A stretch of DNA of 64,000 nucleotides, taken from contig NZ_JAAHIH010000006.1 of the NCBI RefSeq assembly GCF_010671925.1, positions 496,001 through 560,000 of the forward strand, given 5' to 3'. Of this stretch, positions 55,168 to 64,000 are shown one piece after another. This stretch comes from Moorena sp. SIOASIH (GTDB lineage Bacteria > Cyanobacteriota > Cyanobacteriia > Cyanobacteriales > Coleofasciculaceae). The translations under genes were made by a program, and so were the position numbers. The notes below the pieces were generated by a model. The model saw only the letters and a program-made list of their open reading frames with translations, made no database searches and was not told the origin of the DNA. Every line of letters starts with the position of its first letter. Within the stretch, counting starts at the first letter, position 1.

Positions 55168-56126
55168 AGATTTTACAGTTGATTTTTAGTCTTAGCAGAA
55201 CTACTTCTCTTGCTCAATTTAGCAACCAATGGCAGGATAATGGCTTGCTATTGGGTTTAGCAAAGGAATATTCCCGGTTTGCATATCTAAATCAGGATTG
55301 AGCCTCAAATTGCCATTTTTTATAGGAGTTGCTCTTTAACAAGACTTTATTATAGTGGGCAATGGCTTCACAGTATCCTCATATTGGCAATTTTCTGTTG
55401 CAAGGAGAAAAGTGACTAGATGCGATCGCTTTTAGCGGAAGCTGAGGCCTTTGGCCACGCTACGCGAACGCTTCATCGCATAACCCCTAGAATAATCTCT
55501 CACACATTTCAATTGTGAATAGGGGCTGATCGGGAGATCGGGAGATGGGGAGATGGGGAGACTGGGAGATCGGGAGATGGTAGACCGGCTTTTGCACACG
55601 ATATCGGGTTAATCGGTTAAATTCTATTACTGAGCCGATGCTCTAGTATCAGGAAGTGGGCTCAATTAGGGTAAAACTATTGTTTTTTGACCTTAGCTTA
55701 GATTGGGATTGAACAGCCCGAGAGGTTTTCCAGTCTGCCACACTACCAAAGCATTATCTCCGTTTTTGTGACGATTACTTGATGGTCAGGGTTAGTTGTG
55801 TTCCAAGGGATTTGCGATCGCATTCTCTTGCTTACTATCTATTCTGCATTTAAAAATTAACCAAACTGTGTATGCCTAAGGTCTATAGCTAAGGATTGAC
55901 AGTGGGATAATGTTCTTTCTTGAAAAAAGGCGTTAGCAATCGGTAAATATATCTTCCTCCAGTCAAACCACCTAAGTTGTCACAAAAAGAAGCAGACATA
56001 AAAATTAGTTACCCATGGAGCTGACGGGGGGACCTAGGGATTATAGCCCTTATGTAGCAAGGGATACAGCAGAACAATAAAAAAAAAGATAGGTCAAATA
56101 TAGTAAGCCTGACCTACCTACCAAAA
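55168..56126. other. Intergenic region of about 960 bp
   Basis: Near 55418-55490 it holds a HIP1 site and a GGCCTTTGGCCACGCTACGCGAACG dispersed repeat; near 55535-55580, GGGAGAT heptamers. The rest shows no gene, though promoters for both sides are expected. Confidence 0.5.
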
Positions 56127-56591
56127 ATGATAGCGAAACTATACCAAAAAATCCTACAAAATCAGCTGCATCACAACAGGTATTTGTTAGTGACCTTAGT
56201 CGTTGCCAGCCTACAACTACTCCGACAGGTCAAACTAGAAGTGTTAGCTCAAGCGCTGCCGTTACCTATTTTGTTTGAGAGTCGTCGAAAAAAATTACGT
56301 CGGTTTTTTCGGCTCAAAAAGTTTAATATAGTTTCCATCTGGTTTCCCTGTGTAAGTGCTCTGCTATAAGAGATGTTTAAGCCGAATGATAAAATATATT
56401 TGGCGATAGACCGCACCAGCTGGGGTGTGATTAATATCTTGATGGTTAGCGTCATCTATGATCATCGCTCCTGGCCGATTTACTGGGAATTATTGGATAA
56501 AAAAGGCAGCAGTAATTTTGATGAGCAAACAGCTGTTTTGAGTAAAAGTTTTGGCTTACTATCCAACTATAGAGTGGTAGTGTTAGGGGAT

Positions 56592-56615
56592 TGACCTTTG
56601 GTCACGCTTCGCGAA
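56592..56615 (+). repeat. 24-bp small dispersed repeat in the IS4 gene at GAT^CG
   Basis: Identical to the 24-mer at 25281-25304. Removing it restores GGG GAT CGG GAA (G-D-R-E), which is the expected IS4 active-site strand. Confidence 0.82.
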
Positions 56616-56943
56616 CGGGAATTTTGTTCACCCAAACTGGGCAACTGGCTGAGATTAGAGGGTGCATACTTCTGTTTGAGACAGAAATCTAACACGCTTG
56701 TTTGTCACGATACTGAGATGGAACAAAAGTTGAAAGACTATGGTCTTAAGCCAGGAGTAAAGCTGTTTATTAAAGACTGTCAGGTGACCAAAAAAAAAGG
56801 ATTTGGGACATTTATATAGCCGGGAAGTGGAAGGGAAAGTACCAGGAATTTAATACGAAAGAACCCTGGTATATTTTGACTAACTTTGATGATGTAGATA
56901 CAGCTATTGTGGCCTACCAAAGACGATTTTCAATTGAGGAAGC

Positions 56944-57031
56944 GATGCAGCGCGGTCTTGGGGAGGCAGCGCGGTCTTGGGGGTTCCCCCCATGAGCGAC
57001 TGCCGTGGTTTCCCCCATGAGCGACTGCATC
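56944..57031. repeat. Palindromic repeat nested inside a copy of itself
   Basis: The outer element starts GATGCAGCGCGGTCTTGGGG and ends TTTCCCCCATGAGCGACTGCATC. In its centre sits a second copy (56965-57004) with ends GGCAGCGCGGTCTTGGGGG and CCCCCATGAGCGACTGCC. The insertion shifts the transposase frame. Confidence 0.8.
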
Positions 57032-57235
57032 AAGACAATGTTTAGAGATTTCAAGTCGGGAGGCTATAGTCTTGAAGGGTCTAAGCTCACAGGTGAGCAT
57101 CTCTCAAAATTGATGATTGTTGTGGCGATTGCCTATACCAGTGCCATGATTCAAGGGCGACACATTAAGCAGATGGGAATTCAAAAATATGTAGTCAGGC
57201 CTGAAACTCAATCAAGTGGACAAAGGCGACATAGC

Positions 57236-57279
57236 GGTGCGACCCAAGGGCGATTTACTCGCCCATTGGAAAGCGCACC
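57236..57279. repeat. GGTGCGACCC...GCGCACC palindromic repeat, copy 6, inside a transposase
   Basis: Same family as the intergenic copies, with GGGCGATTTACTCGCCC in the centre. It is inserted in frame in the IS4 C-terminal region, where it encodes a stretch starting SGATQGRFTRP. Confidence 0.8.
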
Positions 57280-57634
57280 GTCTGCTTTTTATGTTGGCCA
57301 ACATCAGCATTCGTGGCTTCGCTTAAGGGGATTGTGTCAACAAATAGTGGACGAACTTTTGCAAATTAACCGTCGTTGGCTCAACTATTACAAGAAGGGT
57401 GAGCGGGCTATACAGTTAGCACTGTCTACATTATAAGCTTTATGTCCCCCTGTCAGCCCATGGAGACAAAAATTATAAATCAAAAGATTTTTTAATAATT
57501 AGTTTGATTGATTACGTTGATATTAGTTATAATCGATTATTATTTGTTATGCTTTTTTAGGTATTTATCTAATCTGTTAACTATTGGCTAAAAAGCCAGG
57601 GCTATTTCATTCTAAATAGGTCTTTGAGTGTGTT

Positions 57635-57870
57635 AAGGCATTAACCAGCCCGACCCTGGGCTTGAGCCATATTTTGAAAACCATTGTCCCGATCTAAATT
57701 CAGAGGCAAAGTTGCGTGCCAGTGCCCAAAGAAGTACGCCTAGGTGGGGTACGAATCCGTGAAGCATCTTCCCCTTGAGTCACCGATACGGACATAATGC
57801 ACTTTGTTCTCCACTCCCCAATAGCCTCGAATCCGTTTGGCAAAAGCGTCAGCCGTATCGATAAATGGGC
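57635..57870 (-). pseudogene. ISAs1-like transposase C-terminal relic
   Basis: On the minus strand, pieces in shifting frames read ADAFAKRIRGYWGVENKVHYV, then TQGEDASRIRTPP, then HLGVLLWALARNFA and NLDRDNGFQNMAQAQGRAG. The RGYWGVEN...HYV...GEDASRIR order is that of ISAs1-family (H-repeat-associated) transposases. At least two frameshifts. The IS1-type gene at 57909 begins right next to it, so IS1 may have inserted here. Confidence 0.65.
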
Positions 57871-59609
57871 CTTGCTCACCCAAGGAATGGTATAATAAAA
57901 AGAAAACCATGCAATGCCCTAATTGTCATAGTAACAAAACTCATAAATACGGTCATCATAGAGGAAAACAAAGATATAAATGTAACGACTGTGGGCGACA
58001 ATTATTAGAATTTAAAAATCCTCGTGTTTACGACGAAAAAATTAAATCGATCTGCCTAAAAATGTATCTAAATGGCATGGGATTTAGAGGTATAGAAAGA
58101 GTAACTGGTGTTAGCCATACTACTATAATAAGTTGGGTAAAAAAAATTGGTTCAGAGTTACCAAATTTATCTTTAACCGAAGAAATACCCGAAGTAACTC
58201 AAATAGATGAGCTACAAACTTTTGTAAAAAAAATTTGGGTGTGGGACGAAACCTTAGGCTTTATGTAAAAATAACTTGAACATTTTTGCTCTTGGTGAGA
58301 TAATGAAAATATATTCAATTTGATCAGGGGGTAACATCAGCCCTCATGCATATTACTCTATAAGGCTTATTGGCCCATGACTCCTACTCGATACAGTGGC
58401 AAATTGACCCTCCTTTCATGGTCTTGATGCAAAGGTCGAGTGGGGGAAACCCGACTCGGCGGACTGCATCGGTTTGATGAAGCTCCGAACCGTAATAACA
58501 TAGTCCAAGCTCTGTCCAACGGCAGCATGTATATTTGGGAAGCTTATGGGGTGAACTCCTTACCCAGTAAGGAGTTCAGCTTGCCTGTCGCCATCCCAGA
58601 TTCAATGGATACATTGAAATGCCTAATAATCTGGTTATTGACAAGATTCGAGAAAAGTATAATTCCTTATTACCTTATTTAAACGAGAAAACTCGTCGTA
58701 TTTGGGCAGCAACCGAAGCTCGAAGCTTGGGGTGGGGGGGTATTACTCTAGTGGCTATTGCCACAGGTCTTTCTCGCACTACCATTCATGCCGGAATCAG
58801 GTTACTAGGGAGCAAAGAGGGGAAAAAACGGAGAATGACTCTGGTAGAATTAGGAGTAGTGGGGGTGGCAGAAAACTACTGGAATAACAAGACCCCATGC
58901 TATTATCAGACTTGGAATCATTAATAGAACCGATGACAAAAGGAGATCCAGTATCACCTCTTAAATGGACTTCTAAAAGTGTAGTCAAACTAGCTGAAGC
59001 TTTAAATGCGGGTGGACATAGAATTAGCCCCAAAAGTGTTTACAATTTGCTGTTAAATCTTGGTTACAGTTTACAAGCCAATCGGAAAACTCGTGACGGC
59101 TCATCTCACCCTGATCGAGATCAGCAGTTTTTACACATTGCCAACCAAGTTAAAGAGTTCCAGTTACAGAAAGAGCCAGTAATTTCTGTAGATACCAAGA
59201 AAAAAGGGCGTTGCATTACTGTGGGATGATTTAGAGTTTTTTTCGATAGCGATCGCTTCAGAATCAAACCCAAATGTTAAACTGAAATTAATTGAGAAAT
59301 ATTTTGGTTTTTGAGATAGTAAATCAGGATCTTTATTGACAAATCTAACATTTATTTTTACTTATAATAACAAAAAGTTTGACGATGTAATCGCGCTAGA
59401 TAATGACGCAAACGACTATTCTCTCCTTCGACCCTTGTCATTGATGTTTTACTAACGATCTGGTCTCCATCTGGAATAAATTGAGGGTAAACTTTATATC
59501 CATCTGTAATCCAAAAATAGCAATTCCAATGCTTAATTTTTGGGAGCATCCCATTTTGGAAAAAAGAGAAAACTTATTCGCAATTAATAATCGCGAATAA
59601 TATCCCGAC

Positions 59610-60011
59610 TTAGATATCTTCTTGCTCGGAGTCGAAAGAAATATCTAATAAGCTATTTTTAAGAGAATCAATCGTTTTTTGTAATTCGGAAACTATGGTT
59701 CTTCTGGCTACAGCCATCACCCCGGCAACATGGGCTTCACTTCCAGCCTTCCCCAAATGCTTATATTTACTTAACTTGGGCGCTTTACCTGTGGTTGTGA
59801 AGGAGGGTGAACTGGCTTGTAATTTGTAATACCAGTAGGCTTTTTGGGGCTGTCGAACTTGATAACGCGCTACCCAGACACCTGACGGGGCGAGTTCTCC
59901 TTGACCCTCGAAGAAATTTTTGTAGGTTTCGAGACTAGCAATTGCCGTCTGTAAACGAGTTATTCTCTCTAGTTTATCTTGTGGTGACTTACTGGAAACT
60001 CTTCTGCCCAT
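59610..60011 (-). CDS. Accessory ORF in the ISKra4 element (133 aa)
   Basis: 133 residues (MGRRVSSKSPQDKLERITRL...; KAYWYYKLQASSPSF; KYKHLGKAGSEAHVAGV; acidic end). No motif known to me. The YWYYKLQA...HLGKAGS pattern suggests a small nucleic-acid-binding passenger protein, but that is a guess. It follows the transposase gene on the same strand after a TCGCGA hairpin that may act as a terminator or regulator. Confidence 0.6.
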   Translation of the reverse strand: MGRRVSSKSPQDKLERITRLQTAIASLETYKNFFEGQGELAPSGVWVARYQVRQPQKAYWYYKLQASSPSFTTTGKAPKLSKYKHLGKAGSEAHVAGVMAVARRTIVSELQKTIDSLKNSLLDISFDSEQEDI

Positions 60012-60083
60012 TTATCTAAATCTCCATCAAAATATATTCGCGATTATAACTCGCGAATTGGACCCCCAAGGATTTTTAAGTGC

Positions 60084-60957
60084 TTAAATAGCTAGCTGAC
60101 CGTTCAAATAAGCACAACGAAGTTGTAAGATATTAGCCACATTTTCTCTTAGCCACTGGGCTCCAGTTAGTTTAACACGGTGGCTTATTTGTTTGACGGC
60201 TGATTCCACAGCTCCGCTGCCAATTGAACAAATTTGTTCCCGTTGAAACCATTGATAATTGATTAACCTTTGACGGTGCTTGTTAAGATAGCTAAGAAAG
60301 TTCGTTCCTCCCACGGGCTGAACCGACTTCAACAACTTCCGAGCCTCGGATACCTGTCCCATCCACAAGTAAGCCTCTAACTGTTCTTTGATGGATTTTT
60401 TCGTTTCTATTTTATGCAGGTTTTCGGTTAGGTGATACCAGTCCAAGATTTCAATCCTATCCTTAGTCTCTCCAATTTCAGCAAATATGTTCCAGATTCC
60501 ATCATGTCCATCTCCTAAGCAGTACAAGGGCGAGGTTAATGTTTGACTATTTATCCAATCCGTTAAAGATAGGTGATCTTGAAAGAAGGCTCCGTAATAA
60601 ATCCCTTGTAAACGGGCTGTTTTGTATTCTTGCCAAAAAGTCGGTTCTCAAGCAAGCTTTTGTCCTCAGACGAATTTTCCCCCCATCAACACTTATCTCG
60701 GATAACCCAAGTTTTAGATCAGGAAGTGGTAGGTCAATTTGGTTCACTTTGCGTTCCCGTAGCGTGGCCTTTGGCCAATGATGAGTGGAGTGACCGACTT
60801 TTAGCCCAGTTAACAGATACAAGTCACTCTCTGCATTTTGATAAGATTCATTGGCACTTAAGAGGAGACAGCATTTTTCCAGCAGAGGACTATGGCGTGT
60901 ATAGGCTTCTATCCCTAAAGCATCTGCTTGTTTTTTCGTAATCTTCAGTTTTCCCAA
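60084..60957 (-). pseudogene. ISKra4-family transposase with frameshift and 24-bp insert
   Basis: The first part (60957 to about 60630) reads MGKLKITKKQADALGIEAYT...LTGLKVGHSTHH...ISVDGGKIRLRT, with the first catalytic Asp in SVDGG. Near 60640-60650 extra bases (CTTGCTT) shift the frame. The second part then reads EPTFWQEYKTARLQGIYYGAFFQDHLSL and continues as LYCLGDGHDGIWNIF (second Asp), DWYHLTENLHKI and SIGSGAVESAVKQISHRVKLTGAQW to 60084. A 24-bp repeat at 60754-60777 adds WPKATLRE in frame. The enzyme is probably dead unless frameshifted expression occurs. Confidence 0.82.
60754..60777 (-). repeat. 24-bp small dispersed repeat in the ISKra4 transposase at CAT^CG
   Basis: On the minus strand it starts TGGCCAAAGGCCACGC and ends TACGGGAA. 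Removing it gives CAT CAT CGC AAA. Same length and same AT^CG context as the copies at 25281 and 56592, but without a stop codon, so it adds eight residues. Confidence 0.78.
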
Positions 60958-60965
60958 GCAGCTTT

Positions 60966-61181
60966 TTAGGGTTCGGATTTTTCCTCGTCGGGTTTGGGTC
61001 TTTTTGGTGATAAAAAAAGGGCAATTTTGGGACTGACGTGTTCTAGAACCTGCTCTCTAACTGCAATTTCGATATCTGCTAGGTTTTCCAAACTATCCGT
61101 GTCAGTATTGTTATAAAGGATCTCACTGGCTCGTTTTAAACAAGCTTCCAGTTCTTCCCGTTCGGCTCTGGTCATGATCAA
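60966..61181 (-). CDS. Small ORF upstream of the ISKra4 transposase (71 aa)
   Basis: 71 residues (MIMTRAEREELEACLKRASEILYNN...), mostly helical and acidic, ending KRPKPDEEKSEP. It ends eight bases before the transposase start and is on the same strand, so probably co-transcribed. A small ORF in this position is common in ISKra4 elements; its function is not known to me. Confidence 0.6.
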   Translation of the reverse strand: MIMTRAEREELEACLKRASEILYNNTDTDSLENLADIEIAVREQVLEHVSPKIALFLSPKRPKPDEEKSEP

Positions 61182-62511
61182 AGGGTATGAACATCTACCT
61201 CTCTATTATGCCAGGGTACATGTATTCCAGCTCTCTACTGATTTAATTCGCGATTATAAATCGCGAATTAAATCAGTACCTATTCCTTTCTTTTTTCCAA
61301 AATGGGATGCTCCCTAATTTTTTACCATAATTTTTTAAAAGTTTTGGCACTGCGGTCTCCTATTACATATTCTAAAATCTCCGAGTAATCCTTGTTTAAA
61401 GCTGTCCAGACCCAAATTTTAGTTTTTTTTTGCTATAAATGTTTGCAGTTTATCTAGTTGATCTACTTGTGGTGTTTTGTAATTTTTATGATAATCATGT
61501 AGCTGATTACCAATCTGCTTCACCCAACGAATTACTGTATTATGATTGACTTTAGTAATCCTTTCAATAGCCCTAAAACCATTCCCATTTAGATACATAT
61601 TTAAACAGTATTATTTAACTTTTTTATAATAACCTAATTTTTAATAATACTCAATAAATTGGCGACCACATCTCTTACATTGATAATTTTGTTTACCCCT
61701 TATCTGACCATTTTTATAATACTATTATACTGATATTTCGGGCAATTTATACTCATTTATTTCAGGATAGTGCGCGCATATTAACTTTTTTATTAATTAT
61801 AAATTATCCCATAATCATGGAACGCCGAAAAAATAATTAATTAATTGGCGACTTGAAAAACCCAGGAAGGGAGTGGTGTGAAAAGCAACATCCCCAAGAA
61901 GTAAAAATACATGATTTTGTAGACCCGGAATTATGAAAAGTCATTCCTTACGGAGTTTATGACAAAACCTATAATCAAGGCTGGGTAAATGTTGGTATTG
62001 ACCATGACACCGCTGAATTTGCTGTCTTCTCAATTCGTCATTGGTGGTATTCCATGGGACAACAACTTTATCCCAACAGCCAAAAGCTAATGATTACAGC
62101 GGATTGTGGCGGAAGTAATGGTTATCGTTGTAGCAGTTGGAAATTGAAGCTACAAGAATTAGCCACAGAGATAGAAAGAACCATTTATGTAAGTCATTTT
62201 CCTCCTGGTACAAGTAAATGGAATAAAATTGAGCATCGTTTATTTTGTCATATTACCCAGAATTGGCGAGGTAGACCCTTAACAAGCCATGAGGTCGTGA
62301 TTAATTTAATCCGCAATACTACCACAAAACAAGGGTTAAAAGTTGAAGCACGCTTAGATGAGAATCCCTATCCAACAGGGATCAAAGTGACAGACCAAGA
62401 AATTAATGCCATTGCCATTGAGCGAAACTCTTTTCATGGAGAATGGAACTATGTAATTAAGCCTCTTTCTCGGGACTAGATTGTTAAAGTTATTTTTACA
62501 TGACTCCTTAG

Positions 62512-62594
62512 AGAGGGTCGCCTTATTTCATATAACTTAAAATTATTACCCATAACCTGTCGCTATAAAGGCGATCCTCTCTTACGGTAACTTC
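62512..62594. repeat. ~95-bp hairpin element, copy D (right part; left ten bases at 58248-58257)
   Basis: Joined across the ISAzo13 insertion, GAAACCTTAG plus AGAGGGTCGCCTTATTTC...AAAGGCGATCCTCTCTTACGGTAACTTC reconstructs a whole element. The stem GAGGGTCGCCTT pairs with AAGGCGATCCTC with one G-T. The element sits inside IS1-A. Confidence 0.75.
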
Positions 62595-63013
62595 AAAGGA
62601 CAGCCGCTAACAAGCACTATCCCGGGATTTTAACATTTATAATTGGTGATCGTAGTTCTGAAACTTTTAAAAAGCTTTGGAATCAAATCAAATGTTGGCA
62701 TAGCTTTTGGTATTCGACTGATAACTCTATTGTTTATCAACTATTTATTGATGATATTAATCATATACGTAAAAAAACTTATATGACGAGAATATCAAGG
62801 GGAAACAAGATAGCTATAAGCTAGACTGTATAAGGGATAGCGCCTTAATTTCCTTGTGATAATAAAGGCTTTTGTGAGGTTTAATATTCGTAAGCATTCA
62901 GGTGTAGGGATTGACAAAGTCACCCCACTCACTTCAAAAGCGGAATCAGAGACAATTCGTGAGAACGCTGCCTGACTGCTAAGGACACAGCCTGACTCAG
63001 GAACTTTATGGTA

Positions 63014-64000
63014 TTACGCCCTTGAGCACGACAAGATTGAATCACACGTCAATATTGTTGCTGAACGCTCAAACCCATTCCAGGAGCGAGACCCCCCTGC
63101 GACTTTACGCTTAGTCACTGCCAAACGCAAAGAGCGCTCTGCCCGATTATTATCGGGTGGGACTTGTGGGTAGTCTAGGAAATACCACCATTGCTCGGAC
63201 TTGTGCCTCAAAGACTTGAGCAACAACCCCGCAGCGATTTGCAGCTCTTGAACTCCAGCTCTCAATTGCCTCAGTTACTCGCCCCTTGAAAGACTCAGCC
63301 CAAGAAGCATAAACTGATGCCTCACCAGTCTCACGCCACTGACGGTGTTGGGCAAAGGCTTCATCAATCAACTCAATAAAGGCTTGACCCAAGCGAAGTT
63401 GGTGAGGCTGTTTCAGACGAGCGACTTGCTGAAAATGTCGTCGTAGATGAGCCAGACACTTTTGTTGAGCTGCAACTTGATAACCGTTGTAGACGCGCTT
63501 ATTCGTCGGAACTGAGGACTCCTGCAAAACAAGACCTACGTAGATATTCAAGTTCGGCTCTTGAACGAGTGTCCCCGGCATGAAACAAACTATATCCGTA
63601 TCCTGTTTGCACCCACATCCATTCTTTCACCCCATTGACCAACCATGGAGACTCGTCAACGTGGACAATATGTTGATTTTTGACCCACTGTTTTAATTCA
63701 CTCACTTGTGGAGTAACGGCAGAGGCGACTCGCCGGGTGGTGGCTTCTAAAGTTCCTAAACTTACCTCGATGTTTCCAAACTCTTGCAACCATTCCTGTT
63801 GCTTTTGATAAGACAAATGACCGTAGTGTCCCAACCAAACCAGCATTGCCTGCAAGTTAGCTGACAAGTCTTGTCCTGCAATGACATTCTCGGGTAACTC
63901 TCCCCCAACCAGAGTCCCACAGTGATCACATATCCTTGCCTGATGCTGGTACTCTACAATTTCGATCGGATGCTCTACCAGTTGAGCCACCACATAGCTT
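63014..64000 (-). pseudogene. IS66-family transposase, frameshifted, cut by window edge
   Basis: From the right edge leftwards: ICDHCGTLV zinc-binding region, LSANLQAMLVWLGHYGHLSYQKQQEWLQEFGNIEVSLGTL, then HVDESPWLVNGVKEWMWV with the first DDE Asp. Frame shifts follow near 63500-63590. Then QQKCLAHLRRHFQQVARL, and YPQVPPDNNRAERSLRLAVTKRKVAGGSRS (63050-63175) with the last acidic residue. The order is that of IS66 TnpC. At least two frameshifts, so dead. The frame is open at base 64000 and the start lies outside. Confidence 0.82.

Larger units (their letters stand above)
56127..57436 (+). pseudogene. IS4-family transposase, broken by stops and three small insertions
   Basis: Successive frames read as one IS4-type protein: an N-terminal part (MIAKLYQKILQNQLHHNRYL), a stop near 56367, the DDE region (YLAIDRTSWGVINILMVSVIYDHRSWPIYWELL), then VVVLGD, cut by a 24-bp insert, then REFCSPKLGNWLRLEGAYFCLRQKSN. 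After a stop and shift near 56815 comes PWYILTNFDDVDTAIVAYQRRFSIEE, an 88-base palindromic insert, and MFRDFKSGGYSLEGSKLTGEHL with the conserved Glu region. A 44-base palindromic repeat is inserted in frame at 57236-57279. Clearly dead. Confidence 0.85.
59542..61314 (-). mobile_element. ISKra4-family element, 1773 bp, 8-bp target duplication
   Basis: Terminal inverted repeats of about 27 bases begin GGGAGCATCCCATTTTGG at both ends. The target duplication TAATTTTT is at 59534-59541 and 61315-61322, splitting the IS1-B transposase. Three hairpins of the form ATTCGCGATTATAA...TCGCGAAT lie near 59576, 60037 and 61246. It is the youngest large insertion in the nest, as nothing large interrupts it. 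Confidence 0.85.
59206..61826 (-). mobile_element. IS1-family element B, dead, containing ISKra4
   Basis: The ends GGGCGTTGCATTACTGTGGG and the complement of GGCGTTCCATGATTATGGG are inverted repeats. GAAAAAA flanks both sides (59199-59205 and 61827-61833). Without the nested ISKra4 it is about 840 bp, the size of an IS1 element. Minus-strand pieces read YLNGNGFRAIERITKVNHNTVIRW and KIWVWTALNKDYSEIL at about 61330-61610, and NCYFWITDGYKVYPQFIPDG...TRVEGENSRLRHYLARLHR at 59358-59540. Confidence 0.8.
58258..62506 (+). mobile_element. ISAzo13-family element, dead, containing IS1-B
   Basis: The terminal inverted repeats are about 25 bases: GCTTTATGTAAAAATAACTT at the left and the complement of GAGTCATGTAAAAATAACTT at the right. 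CTTAG (or CCTTAG) flanks both ends as a target duplication. The transposase pieces on the plus strand are 58619-58830 (MPNNLVIDKIREKYNSLLPY...), a shifted part near 58835-58900 with an in-frame TAA, 58897-59205 (SLIEPMTKGDPVSPLKWTSKS...VISVDTKKK), and after the nested IS1, 61850-62479 (GDLKNPGREW, VGIDHDTAEFAVFSIRHWW, FPPGTSKWNKIEHR). A TGA replaces a codon near 61934. Confidence 0.82.
57909..62823 (+). pseudogene. IS1-family transposase A, split by about 4.3 kb of nested elements
   Basis: The N-terminal part at 57909-58247 has a zinc ribbon (MQCPNCHSNKTHKYGHHRGK, CNDCGRQ) and helix-turn-helix (GFRGIERVTGVSHTTIISWVKKIG), ending at KKIWVW. The matching C-terminal part resumes at about 62600: TAANKHYPGILTFIIGDRSS, ETFKKLWNQIKCWHSFWYSTD, FIDDINHIRKKTYMTRIS, ending at 62823. 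Together they read as one IS1 transposase, and the C-terminal end is itself damaged (TRVEGENTRLRHY is lost). Everything between is a hairpin element and an ISAzo13 element with further insertions. Confidence 0.78.

Overview
The window looks like chromosomal DNA of a large-genome, filamentous cyanobacterium, of the Moorena/Lyngbya type at a guess. Direct evidence is a PsbM gene, cyanobacterial-type signalling and housekeeping genes (Rcp1-like regulator, EbsA-like protein, LapA, diheme cytochrome c, sucrose-phosphatase-like HAD), many HIP1 octamers (GCGATCGC), and long heptamer tandem repeats (STRRs) between genes. The genus is inference; no rRNA, tRNA or CRISPR array was found.

Layout. 1-7.2 kb: end of an AAA ATPase gene, then two tandem paralogues joining an AAA ATPase, TPRs, a membrane anchor and a periplasmic ligand-binding domain. 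7.2-16 kb: ribF, a kinase-gene relic expanded around HIP1 sites, a group II intron splitting a 66-codon gene, moxR, diheme cytochrome c, two unknown genes and lapA. 16-23.4 kb: PRC-barrel protein and a two-component cluster (three histidine kinases, one single-domain regulator). 23.7-28.7 kb: a decayed IS607-type element whose tnpB carries a second group II intron, then an interrupted Uma2 gene. 29-37.4 kb: rbsK, a BioD/DRTGG protein, EbsA-like, DCC protein, a 59-aa protein, a two-RCK potassium channel, and a DUF2780-like protein. 37.5-46.4 kb: a broken MBL-fold gene next to an intact IS605-type TnpB, a HAD phosphatase, ruvA, a 965-aa hybrid kinase and a LuxR-type regulator. 46.9-55.2 kb: a caspase-fold protein without its catalytic dyad, rpmF, UspA, psbM, a 2Fe-2S ferredoxin and a TolC-type protein. 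56-64 kb: a transposon graveyard (IS4, ISAs1, IS1, ISAzo13, second IS1, ISKra4, IS66).

The clearest theme is small mobile DNA acting inside other elements. Three transposase genes hold the same kind of 24-bp insert at AT^CG. A ~95-bp hairpin element occurs four times with mostly matched stem changes. Several palindromic families end at or near start codons. The graveyard can be read as a five- to six-level nest, with target-site duplications and terminal inverted repeats visible in the text. All boundaries were read by eye.
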